Positions 1-6,286 of a stretch of DNA of 9,206 nucleotides are shown piece by piece (position 1 is the first letter of the stretch; every line of letters starts with the position of its first letter). This DNA is from Clostridia bacterium (GTDB lineage Bacteria > Bacillota > Clostridia > Christensenellales > Borkfalkiaceae). The notes beneath the pieces were generated by a model. That model did no database searches. It saw nothing but the letters and a program-made list of their open reading frames with translations, and had not been told where the DNA came from. The translations under genes and the position numbers were made by a program. Where the stretch lies: contig JAFVSF010000168.1 of the NCBI GenBank assembly GCA_017503885.1, forward strand, positions 1-9,206, written 5' to 3'.

Positions 1-19
1 CAAATATTTCATATACAAA

Positions 20-71
20 AAAAGGCTTTGCGTCCCTCTCCCCTTGCAGGGAATGTTCCGCAAAGCCTTTT
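20..71. terminator. Long palindromic hairpin, bidirectional terminator-like
   Basis: A perfect 13-bp stem pairs 20-32 (AAAAGGCTTTGCG) with 59-71. The 26-nt apical part can form a further small stem (TCCCT 33-37 with AGGGA 48-52). On the - strand the stem runs into seven T residues, so it would work best as a terminator for a leftward transcript. On the + strand it is followed by a weaker TTTTCTCTC tract. No gene ending at its left side is visible because the window starts at base 1. It lies directly against the truncated uxaC fragment. Its layout (13-bp outer stem, then internal loop, then small inner stem) resembles the hairpin at 7928-7985, although the sequences differ. Confidence 0.7.
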
Positions 72-91
72 CTCTCTTATTCCGGCATCAG

Positions 92-247
92 AGCTGCCCT
101 CGCCATCACTATTTCCGTAGAATACTTTGCAGTTTCTTTGGTAAGATGATAGAAAAAGGCGAAATGACTTCTAACGAGAAATATGTAGGCGAAGTTGTAA
201 AAGATATTTGCTATCGAAACGCAATAAGTTATTTAAACGTTAAATAA
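92..247 (+). pseudogene. uxaC: 3' remnant of glucuronate isomerase gene
   Basis: From base 92 the frame encodes SCPRHHYFRRILC, then FFGKMIEKGEM and VVKDICYRNAISYLNVK. These correspond, with no gap in the last 44 residues, to the C-terminus of UxaC as I remember it from E. coli (SYTRHEYFRRILCNLLG, then VQDICFNNAQRYFTIK). UxaC isomerises D-glucuronate to D-fructuronate and galacturonate to tagaturonate in the cytoplasm, at the head of hexuronate catabolism. The family is about 465-475 residues long and only about 51 are present, so this piece cannot be active. The frame stays open back to an ATG at base 44, but residues 1-16 of that frame come from the hairpin at 20-71 and do not look like UxaC. 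The stop codon at 245-247 lies 22 nt before a good terminator, so the 3' end is authentic. Whether the 5' part lies outside the window cannot be seen. Homology is judged from memory. Confidence 0.72.
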
Positions 248-269
248 TTAAGTAAAAATTAACGAATTT

Positions 270-305
270 ACCCGCTTTTATCCGTGTGATAAGGGCGGGT
301 TTTTC
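270..305 (+). terminator. Intrinsic terminator of the uxaC remnant
   Basis: A 12-13-bp stem (270-282 with 289-300/301, ACCCGC...GCGGGT, including G-U pairs) with a six-base loop is followed by a T tract (300-305). The orientation is rightward only, since the - strand side lacks a T run. It matches the end of the uxaC fragment and insulates the xpt promoter from upstream transcription. Confidence 0.85.
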
Positions 306-323
306 CTTTAAATAAAAAAATGT

Positions 324-333
324 CGAAATTTCG
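324..333. promoter_or_regulatory. Short perfect palindrome upstream of the xpt promoter
   Basis: CGAAATTTCG is a perfect 10-bp palindrome 19 bases upstream of the -35 box of the operon promoter. It could be an operator half or core, but it is short, AT-rich and unmatched elsewhere in the intergenic region. It does not match the B. subtilis PurR box well beyond the CGAA core. It is recorded as a candidate only. Confidence 0.2.
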
Positions 334-352
334 TAAAAAAAGTAAATAAACA

Positions 353-381
353 TTGACATTATAATTTAACTTTGTTATAAT
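353..381 (+). promoter_or_regulatory. Near-consensus sigma-A promoter for the xpt operon
   Basis: TTGACA (353-358), a 17-bp spacer and TATAAT (376-381) match the vegetative sigma consensus exactly. A TG one base upstream of the -10 (373-374) adds an extended -10 element. Transcription should start near A388, leaving a leader of about 33 nt before the preferred xpt start. That is too short for a purine riboswitch. Confidence 0.9.
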
Positions 382-397
382 TATTGCATTAAATAAT

Positions 398-407
398 TTG
401 CTATAAT
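398..407 (+). promoter_or_regulatory. Possible second, extended -10 promoter overlapping the xpt start region
   Basis: TTTGCTATAAT contains a perfect TATAAT (402-407) preceded by TGC, an extended -10 arrangement. There is no good -35 at 17 bp (379-384 reads AATTAT). If used, it would start transcription around 413-415, a few bases before ATG 421, giving a nearly leaderless mRNA. The same TGCTATAATG string occurs in the promoter of the pseudouridine synthase gene on the other strand. Confidence 0.4.
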
Positions 408-420
408 GGCGGGGTTTTTT

Positions 421-990
421 ATGGAACTTTTACAACAGGCAATTTTAGAAAAGGGTAAAGTTTTGCCCGGAAACGTGCTGAAAGTGGGTGCGTTTTTAAA
501 CAACCAGTTAGACGTAAAACTCTTGTCTTCAATGGCAGATGAAATTTATAAACATTTTAATAATAAAGGCATTAGCAAAATCCTTACCGTAGAGGCGTCG
601 GGTATAGCTCTCGCAGTATTGGTTGCCGAAAGATTTGGCGTAAATGCAGTCTTTGCAAAAAAGAGCAAGACGGCTAACGTCGACGGCGAACTTTTACAAG
701 CAGAGTGTTATTCGTATACTCATAAGGTTACGAACAACCTTATACTCGGTAAGGAATTTTTATTGCCAGAAGATAAAGTGCTTGTAGTTGACGACTTTTT
801 GGCTAACGGACAAGCCGTTTACGCTTTAAAAACTTTGGTAGAAAAAGCAGGTGCAGAATTTAAAGGCGTTGCGATTGCTATCGAAAAGGGTTTTCAAGGT
901 GCAGGCGACAAGTTGAGAGGAGAGGGGGTTGACCTTTATTCTCTTGCAATAGTAGATTCTATGGACGATTGCAAAATCGTTTTTAGATAA
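421..990 (+). CDS. xpt: Xanthine phosphoribosyltransferase
   Basis: Xpt is a cytoplasmic type I phosphoribosyltransferase that makes XMP from xanthine and PRPP in purine salvage. The 189-residue product is close to the ~190-194 residues of the Bacillus enzyme. The N-terminus MELLQQAILEKGKVL and the motif KVGAFLNNQLD (21-31) align with that enzyme as remembered. TVEASGI (56-62) and FAKKSK (78-83) match conserved blocks. The PRPP-binding loop is VVDDFLANGQA (122-132), and the EKGFQ block follows at 155-159. An in-frame ATG at 406 would add five residues (MAGFF), but no ribosome-binding site precedes it. ATG 421 has GGCGGGG six bases upstream and fits the family start. It is the first gene of an operon with a BMP-type importer, 42 nt before the lipoprotein gene, which suggests salvage of the imported purine. 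No guanine riboswitch precedes it, unlike many Firmicute xpt genes. Confidence 0.95.
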   Translation: MELLQQAILEKGKVLPGNVLKVGAFLNNQLDVKLLSSMADEIYKHFNNKGISKILTVEASGIALAVLVAERFGVNAVFAKKSKTANVDGELLQAECYSYTHKVTNNLILGKEFLLPEDKVLVVDDFLANGQAVYALKTLVEKAGAEFKGVAIAIEKGFQGAGDKLRGEGVDLYSLAIVDSMDDCKIVFR

Positions 991-1032
991 AAGAAGAAAT
1001 AACCCTAGTAAAAGGGTAGGAGGTAATGAAAT

Positions 1033-2268
1033 ATGAAAAAACTTTTAACACTTGTGCTCAGTTTACTTATGGCTGTTACTTGTTTTGGCTTAACAGCTTG
1101 TAACAAGAACAAAAATGAGAGCGAAAAAACTGAAGACAAAGATCCAGTAGTTGGTCTTATCTGTTTACACGGCGAAAGCTCAACTTACGACAAGAACTTT
1201 ATCGATGCATTTAAAACTGCTTGTGCAAACAAGAACGTTGGCTATAAAATCGTAGTTGACATTGCTGAATCTCAAGCTTGTTTTGATGCTGCTGAAGAAC
1301 TTATCGAAGAAGGATGTAAAGTTCTTTTTGCTGACTCTTTCGGTCACGAACAATTTATGATGGCTGCTGCTGAAGAACACCCAGAAGTTGAATTCTGTCA
1401 TGCAACTGGTACTCAAGCTAAGCAATCTGACCTTGCAAACTATCACAATGCATTTGCATCTATCTATGAAGGTAGATACCTTGCTGGTTACGCTGCAGGT
1501 TTAAAACTTTTAACAATGCCAGAAAAGGCTGTTAACAACAACTTCAAAGTTGGTTACGTTGGTGCTTTCACATACGCAGAAGTTATTTCTGGTTATACTT
1601 CTTGGTTCCTTGGCGTTCAAGCTGCTCTTGAAGGTTCTGAATACACAGCTACTATGGAAGTAACTTTCACAGGTTCTTGGTATGATGAAGCAGGCGAAAA
1701 GACTGCTGCTGAAACTTTAATTTCTAGAGGTTGCGTACTCGTTTCTCAACACGCTGACTCTATGGGTGCTCCTACTGCTTGTGACAATGCAAACGTTCCT
1801 AACGTTGCTTATAACGGCTCAACTGGTAAGAACACTATGGTTGCTTATTCTAGAATTAACTGGGTTCCATATTTCGAGCATATGATCGATAAATACGTTA
1901 ACCACACTATCGCTGACGACTATTGTGGTACTCTTGAAAACGGTGCTGTAGAATACTTCGTAGAAGGTCCTAACGCTGCTCCTGGTACAAAGGCTGCTGT
2001 TGACGCTATTAAGGCTGAACTTTTAGCTGGTACTCGTAGAGTATTCGATTGCTCTAAGTTTACTGTGGAAGGTGTACATTTAGATAGTTATCTTGCAGAC
2101 GTTGATGGTGATGCTGATATGGTTCATGAAATTAACGTTATCAAAACTGATGCTAACGGTGTAGTTTATTTCGACGAATCTAACGCAGATGAATTCCGTT
2201 CAGCTCCATACTTTGATATCTCTGCTATCGACGGTATTACTTTACTTAACACTAATTTCGGCGAATAA
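1033..2268 (+). CDS. BMP-family substrate-binding lipoprotein of an ABC importer, probable nucleoside binder
   Basis: This is a membrane-anchored extracellular solute-binding protein of the BMP family (PF02608; TmpC/PnrA and RnsB-like), whose characterised members bind purine or other nucleosides. Residues 1-22 form a lipoprotein signal (MKK, hydrophobic core, LTA) with Cys23 as the lipidated residue, followed by a charged N/K/E linker. BMP-type blocks are visible: YEGRYLAGYAAG (145-156), VGYVGAFTYAEVISGY and VSQHADS (237-243). At 411 residues it is somewhat longer than the usual ~340-370, with the extra length mostly at the C-terminus. The start is fixed by AGGAGGT (1018-1024) nine bases upstream. 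Codon use (GCT, GGT, AAC, CTT) is more biased than in the ATPase and permease genes, which suggests high expression. A hairpin after the gene should raise its level over the downstream genes. The exact ligand is inferred. Confidence 0.93.
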   Translation: MKKLLTLVLSLLMAVTCFGLTACNKNKNESEKTEDKDPVVGLICLHGESSTYDKNFIDAFKTACANKNVGYKIVVDIAESQACFDAAEELIEEGCKVLFADSFGHEQFMMAAAEEHPEVEFCHATGTQAKQSDLANYHNAFASIYEGRYLAGYAAGLKLLTMPEKAVNNNFKVGYVGAFTYAEVISGYTSWFLGVQAALEGSEYTATMEVTFTGSWYDEAGEKTAAETLISRGCVLVSQHADSMGAPTACDNANVPNVAYNGSTGKNTMVAYSRINWVPYFEHMIDKYVNHTIADDYCGTLENGAVEYFVEGPNAAPGTKAAVDAIKAELLAGTRRVFDCSKFTVEGVHLDSYLADVDGDADMVHEINVIKTDANGVVYFDESNADEFRSAPYFDISAIDGITLLNTNFGE

Positions 2269-2290
2269 TAAGAAAATATAAACATTTAAT

Positions 2291-2330
2291 AAGGTTTAGG
2301 TGGAGACTTCTCCACCTAAATCTAATTTTT
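2291..2330 (+). terminator. Intercistronic hairpin, partial terminator or mRNA stabiliser
   Basis: TTTAGGTGGAG (2295-2305) pairs perfectly with CTCCACCTAAA (2310-2320) around a four-base ACTT loop. The stem can extend through 2292-2294 with 2321-2323. It is followed by TCTAATTTTT, an interrupted T tract. Lying between the lipoprotein stop and the ATPase ribosome-binding site, it likely stops part of the transcripts or protects the upstream mRNA. That would give more binding protein than transporter. Confidence 0.75.
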
Positions 2331-2343
2331 AAAGGAGGCTCAA

Positions 2344-3966
2344 ATGCACTGTGAATTTCCTGCTATAGAGCTAAAAAACGTAACCAAACGCTTCGGTGAG
2401 GTTATTGCAAATAAAAACGTAAACCTCTCTGTAAATAGAGGGGAGATATTGTCATTACTCGGTGAAAACGGTTCGGGTAAAACGACGCTTATGAACATGA
2501 TTTCGGGTATATATTATCCCGATGAAGGTCAAATTTATATTGACGGCAAGCCTGCACAAATAGCATCTCCTAAAGATGCTTTTAAACATGGTATAGGTAT
2601 GATCCACCAACACTTTAAGTTGGTAGATATTTTTTCTGCTGCCGAGAATATCGTTCTCGGTGTAAAAGACGGAAGCAGATTCAATATTAAAGAAGTAAAT
2701 TCCCGTGTTGAAGAAATTGCTAATAAATACGGTTTTGATATAGACGTAAAAAAGAAGATATACGATATGTCGGTGTCAGAAAAGCAAACGGTAGAAATTA
2801 TAAAGGTTTTATATCGTGGTGCTGACATTTTAATACTTGACGAGCCAACGGCTGTTTTAACCCCTCAAGAAATTAAAAAACTTTTTGCGATTTTAAATAA
2901 AATGAGAGAAGACGGCAAGTCAATTATTATAATAACTCACAAACTTAACGAGGTTATGGAAATATCGGATAGAGTTTCTATTCTTCGTAAAGGCGAGTAT
3001 ATTGGTACGGTAAGAACTAGCGAAACAAACGAAAAAGAACTTACCGAAATGATGGTAGGTAAAAAGGTTGACCTTAAAATCGAAAGGGTAAAAACCGACT
3101 TTGATAGACCACTCCTTGAAATTAGAGATTTAAAGGTAAAAGGCGATGATGGTAGCGTAAAAATTGAAGACGTAAGTTTTTATATTCGTGGTGGCGAAAT
3201 TTTAGGTGTAGCAGGCGTTGCTGGTTGTGGTCAAAAAGAACTCTGTGAGGCCGTAGCAGGTCTTAGAAAGATTGACGACGGACTTATTATGCATAAAGGT
3301 GAAAGCCTTTTAGGTCTTTCGGCAAAGCAAATTATAGAAAAAGGCGTTTCAATGAGTTTTATACCAGAGGACAGACTAGGTATGGGTTTAGCGCCAAACT
3401 TTTCTATAACGGACAATATGATGCTTAAAAACTATGGCGAAAGCAAAGGGCCTTTCGTTGATAGAAAGAGTGCAAGAGCAAGGGCAAAATCGCTCATTAC
3501 AAGACTTGAAATTGTAACACCTTCAACCGAAACTCCTATTCGTAGGCTTTCGGGTGGTAACGTTCAAAAGGTTTTGGTTGGTCGCGAGATAGAGTCAAAT
3601 CCAAACGTAATCATTACGGCTTACCCAGTAAGAGGTCTTGATATAAACTCTTCATACGTTATTTACGATATTTTAAACGAGCAAAAGCAAAACGGTACGG
3701 GTATTTTATTTATTGGTGAAGACTTAGACGTAATGCTTGCTCTTTGTGATAAGATTATGGTTCTTTGTCACGGCAAAAATATGGGTATCGTTCACGCAAG
3801 CAAGGTTACAAAAGAAGAACTTGGTCTTATGATGACAGGTTCTAGAAATCTTACCGAGCAAAAGGAATACGGAAAGGCAAAAGATAGCCAACTTAGTGAA
3901 GAAGAGTGGGCTGAAGAAAAAATAAAAGCAGAAGAACAAGCAAAGGAGGGAACGTATGGCGAATAA
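2344..3966 (+). CDS. Two-domain ABC transporter ATPase of a BMP-type nucleoside/sugar importer
   Basis: Both nucleotide-binding domains lie in one 540-residue chain, the usual design of RbsA/MglA/YufO/RnsA-type importers. Domain 1 has Walker A GENGSGKTT (40-48), Q-loop Q89, Walker B LILDEP (163-168, Glu167) and H-loop His199, but a weak signature (MSVSEKQ, 142-148). Domain 2 has a degenerate Walker A (GVAGCGQKEL, 291-300), a good signature LSGGN (402-406) and a Walker B region without the catalytic acid (ITAYPVRGLD, 424-433). One composite site (domain 1 Walker motifs with the domain 2 signature) should therefore hydrolyse ATP while the other is degenerate, as is common in this family. A highly charged, Lys/Glu-rich tail follows residue ~503. 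AAAGGAGG lies five bases before the ATG. The last 11 bases overlap the first permease gene, and that gene's ribosome-binding site lies inside this coding sequence. Confidence 0.95.
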   Translation: MHCEFPAIELKNVTKRFGEVIANKNVNLSVNRGEILSLLGENGSGKTTLMNMISGIYYPDEGQIYIDGKPAQIASPKDAFKHGIGMIHQHFKLVDIFSAAENIVLGVKDGSRFNIKEVNSRVEEIANKYGFDIDVKKKIYDMSVSEKQTVEIIKVLYRGADILILDEPTAVLTPQEIKKLFAILNKMREDGKSIIIITHKLNEVMEISDRVSILRKGEYIGTVRTSETNEKELTEMMVGKKVDLKIERVKTDFDRPLLEIRDLKVKGDDGSVKIEDVSFYIRGGEILGVAGVAGCGQKELCEAVAGLRKIDDGLIMHKGESLLGLSAKQIIEKGVSMSFIPEDRLGMGLAPNFSITDNMMLKNYGESKGPFVDRKSARARAKSLITRLEIVTPSTETPIRRLSGGNVQKVLVGREIESNPNVIITAYPVRGLDINSSYVIYDILNEQKQNGTGILFIGEDLDVMLALCDKIMVLCHGKNMGIVHASKVTKEELGLMMTGSRNLTEQKEYGKAKDSQLSEEEWAEEKIKAEEQAKEGTYGE

Positions 3967-5113
3967 TTCAAAAACGAAAAAAGAGCCGTTATTTCATATT
4001 GTAAAGAGAAGTAATATGTCGGTTATTAAGCGAATATCTATATACGTTATCGCCGTTGTCGTTGCTCTCTTGATTACAGGGCTTTTTTGTGCAGTATCCA
4101 ACAAGGAAGATAAAGGACTTATGGATATGCTAAAAGCCGTTTTTATAAGAGCGTTTGATACAAAAAGCGAACGTTGGCGTTTTATTAGAGACGTTGCTTT
4201 ATTGTTGGGTGTGTCACTCGCTATAGTTCCAGCATTTAAAATGAAATTTTGGAACTTGGGTGGCAACGGTCAAATATTGATAGGATGTCTTGCTTGTTAT
4301 GCTTGCATGTTTTACGGTCAAAAACATGAATCTCAAAAGTGGATTATAAACGTTTTGATGGTGGTAACTAGCGTTGGTATGGGTATAATATGGGCAGTGA
4401 TACCTGCAATATTTAAAGCCCTTTTCAAAACCAACGAGTCGCTTTTTACACTTATGATGAACTACATTGCAACAGGGCTTGTTTCAGTATTTATAACTAT
4501 TTGGTATCCTAAGGGATCTGGCTCTGTATTGCGTATAAAAGATTATGCACTTCCAGAGGTTATTAACGAATATATGCTCACAATCTTGGTTGTTGCAATA
4601 GTGGCAGTAATAATAACTCTGTTTTTAAGAAAGAGTAAAATAGGTTTTGAAACTTCATTAGTTGGTGAAAGTGAAAATACTGCAAAATACGTTGGCATTA
4701 ACGTAAAAAAGGTTGTTATTAGAACGCTTATAATTTCAGGTGCTATTTGTGGTCTTATCGGTATGCTTTTGTCTGGTTCGGTAAACTATACGGTTAGCGA
4801 AACTATGGCAAACAATATGGGCTTTACTGCGATAATGACAGTTTGGCTTGCTAAGTTTAATCCTTTCGTTATGATTGCAACTTGTGCTCTTATCAATTTC
4901 GTTTCAAACGGTATGAGACAGGTAAAAATGGACTTTGGTTTTTATAATAATGCTATAGCAAACGTAGTTTTGGGCGTAATTTATTTCTTTATTATAGGTT
5001 GCGAATTCTTTATTAGTTACAAAATTGTTTTCCGTAAAAGAAAGATTAGTGAAGAAAACGTCGTTAGTGAAGAAGATAAGTCTGAAAGCACTTTAGTTGA
5101 GGAGGTAGAGTAG
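3956..5113 (+). CDS. ABC transporter permease, BPD_transp_2 family (YufP/RnsC-like)
   Basis: This is an integral membrane subunit of the importer (PF02653 type). The 385-residue protein has a basic cytoplasmic N-terminus (KTKK, KRS), a first membrane segment at about 28-48 and roughly eight to nine hydrophobic segments. Family blocks include FWNLGGNGQILIG (98-110, like the NIGAEGQ block), NESLFTLMMNYIA (160-172) and the ATPase-contacting loop with GESENTAKYVGINV (237-250). The last ~25 residues form an acidic tail (SEENVVSEEDKSES...). The start is set by AAGGAGG (3943-3949), six bases before the ATG and inside the end of the ATPase gene. Overlapping this way suggests translational coupling. 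It probably forms a heterodimeric pore with the next gene product. Whether the cargo is a nucleoside or a related compound cannot be read from the sequence. Confidence 0.93.
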   Translation: MANNSKTKKEPLFHIVKRSNMSVIKRISIYVIAVVVALLITGLFCAVSNKEDKGLMDMLKAVFIRAFDTKSERWRFIRDVALLLGVSLAIVPAFKMKFWNLGGNGQILIGCLACYACMFYGQKHESQKWIINVLMVVTSVGMGIIWAVIPAIFKALFKTNESLFTLMMNYIATGLVSVFITIWYPKGSGSVLRIKDYALPEVINEYMLTILVVAIVAVIITLFLRKSKIGFETSLVGESENTAKYVGINVKKVVIRTLIISGAICGLIGMLLSGSVNYTVSETMANNMGFTAIMTVWLAKFNPFVMIATCALINFVSNGMRQVKMDFGFYNNAIANVVLGVIYFFIIGCEFFISYKIVFRKRKISEENVVSEEDKSESTLVEEVE

Positions 5114-5114
5114 T

Positions 5115-6077
5115 ATGTTGACGTCGTTAATTGTTGGTGCAATATCTCTTTCAACGGTTTTCTTGTTTGGTTGTCTAGGTGAAATTATAACTGAAAAAGC
5201 AGGTCAACTTAACCTTGGTATTCCGGGGATTATGTGTATGGGTACTGCCGGTGGATGTTGGGGTGTAAGTTTTTATATGGGCATGGCTAATGCAAATCCT
5301 TCATGGCTGTTAGTCGTTTTATTTGCGTTGTTGTTTTCTGCTTTGTTCGGTGCTGTTTCTGCTGGAATTTACGCACTTTTAACAATAAGTTTACACTGTA
5401 ACCAAAATATTACAGGTCTTGCAGTAACAACGTTTGGTGCTGGTTTTACTCAATTTTTCATTGATACGTTTGTAGATAGAACTCATTTCGACGCTGCAAG
5501 TAAGTTGATTGCGAAAGGTTTGCCTTTTGCTGACAAGTTAGGTTGGTTTGGAGAAGTGTTTTTATCTTACGGAATATTCGTTTATTTAGCGATTATAATG
5601 GCAGTTGTGGCAACCCTCTTCCTTGGTAAAACAAGGTCGGGATTACATCTCCGTTCAATTGGTGAAAATCCAGCTACGGCAGATGCTGCAGGTATTAACG
5701 TTAGTGCGTATAAATATCTTGCCGTTATAATTGGTGGAGCAATCGCTGCACTCGGTGGTATGTTCTATATAATGGATTATATCGGAGGAAGTTGGGAAAA
5801 CGCGTCAACGATAGAGGCTTTAGGTTGGCTTTCCGTTGCACTTGTAATCTTCTCAATGTGGAGACCGTCGTTTGCAATTATTGGTTCGTTTATATTTGCT
5901 TGTTTCTATATTTTAGCATTTAAACTTACTGGTATAACGTTTACACAAATGGCACTTTTAAAAATTCTTCCTTACGTTGTAACTATAGTAGTATTGATTG
6001 TTACAAGCGTTTTGGGTAGTAAGGGTGTTCAACCACCTGCGTCGCTAGGACAAAATTATTTCCGTGAGGAAAGATAA
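5115..6077 (+). CDS. ABC transporter permease, BPD_transp_2 family (YufQ/RnsD-like)
   Basis: This is the second membrane subunit of the importer, 320 residues, about the usual size. Recognisable family blocks are AGQLNLGIPGIMCMG (29-43, like the LNIGLEGIM block), CNQNITGLAVT (95-105), the coupling loop SIGENPATADAAGINV (181-196) and ALGWLSVALVIFSMWRP (235-251). The C-terminal KGVQPPASLGQNYFRE is also typical. About eight to nine hydrophobic segments are present. The start lies one base after the stop of the previous permease. GAGGAGGT (5099-5106), eight to nine bases upstream, is embedded in the upstream coding sequence, so the two permeases are tightly coupled and likely made in equal amounts. 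It is the last gene of the operon, with the stop codon nine bases before an intrinsic terminator. Confidence 0.94.
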   Translation: MLTSLIVGAISLSTVFLFGCLGEIITEKAGQLNLGIPGIMCMGTAGGCWGVSFYMGMANANPSWLLVVLFALLFSALFGAVSAGIYALLTISLHCNQNITGLAVTTFGAGFTQFFIDTFVDRTHFDAASKLIAKGLPFADKLGWFGEVFLSYGIFVYLAIIMAVVATLFLGKTRSGLHLRSIGENPATADAAGINVSAYKYLAVIIGGAIAALGGMFYIMDYIGGSWENASTIEALGWLSVALVIFSMWRPSFAIIGSFIFACFYILAFKLTGITFTQMALLKILPYVVTIVVLIVTSVLGSKGVQPPASLGQNYFREER

Positions 6078-6086
6078 ATACGTTTT

Positions 6087-6116
6087 AAAAGAGAAGCGAT
6101 TTGCTTCTCTTTTTTT
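6087..6116 (+). terminator. Intrinsic terminator ending the xpt-transporter operon
   Basis: AAAAGAGAAGC (6087-6097) pairs with GCTTCTCTTTT (6103-6113) around a GATTT loop, followed by further T residues to 6116. The 5' A run also makes it usable in the other direction, but no leftward gene ends here. Confidence 0.92.
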
Positions 6117-6198
6117 ATGTAATATTTCAAAATAGTTATAAATTTATGGCAAGTTTGTGAAATGATTATGAATACTTAAATAATATTTAAAACTACGC

Positions 6199-6227
6199 TT
6201 GCAATATAAGAAAAAGTATGTTAAAAT
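6199..6227 (+). promoter_or_regulatory. Predicted pckA promoter
   Basis: TTGCAA (6199-6204, four of six consensus bases), a 17-bp spacer and TAAAAT (6222-6227) with TG one base upstream (extended -10). Start of transcription is expected near 6234, giving a leader of about 53 nt. The spacing and the lack of a better candidate in 6117-6286 support the call. No cre-like operator is recognisable. Confidence 0.6.
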
Positions 6228-6277
6228 ATAAATACTCATAATAGGGTAATTTGGAAAAAAATATTTAAAATATAAAT
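6221..6277 (+). repeat. 13-bp direct repeat in the pckA leader region
   Basis: TTAAAATATAAAT occurs at 6221-6233, covering the predicted -10 box, and again at 6265-6277, just before the GAGG ribosome-binding site of pckA (6278-6281). It is AT-only sequence, so chance is possible. The two exact copies 44 bp apart could mark a regulator site or a small duplication. Confidence 0.35.
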
Positions 6278-6286
6278 GAGGTCACT

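Noticed and set aside
77..145. A leftward coding tail on the - strand ending ...MARAALMPE with a following terminator
   Set aside because: It reads protein-like and precedes a T-rich hairpin, but it is exactly antisense to the UxaC match and has no usable start codon upstream, so it is a shadow.
44..247. A complete 67-residue small protein starting at ATG 44
   Set aside because: The first ~16 codons are the right arm and loop of a hairpin, there is no ribosome-binding site, and the remainder matches the end of UxaC. It is treated as a gene remnant instead.
248..420. Purine (guanine) riboswitch upstream of xpt
   Set aside because: The region contains a terminator, a promoter and about 33 nt of leader. 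There is no room for, and no visible trace of, the three-way junction aptamer.
1180..1446. Long open frames antisense to the lipoprotein, ATPase, permease and pckA genes
   Set aside because: They run inside well-supported genes, lack ribosome-binding sites, and have the Phe/Ser/Cys-rich composition expected of antisense translation.
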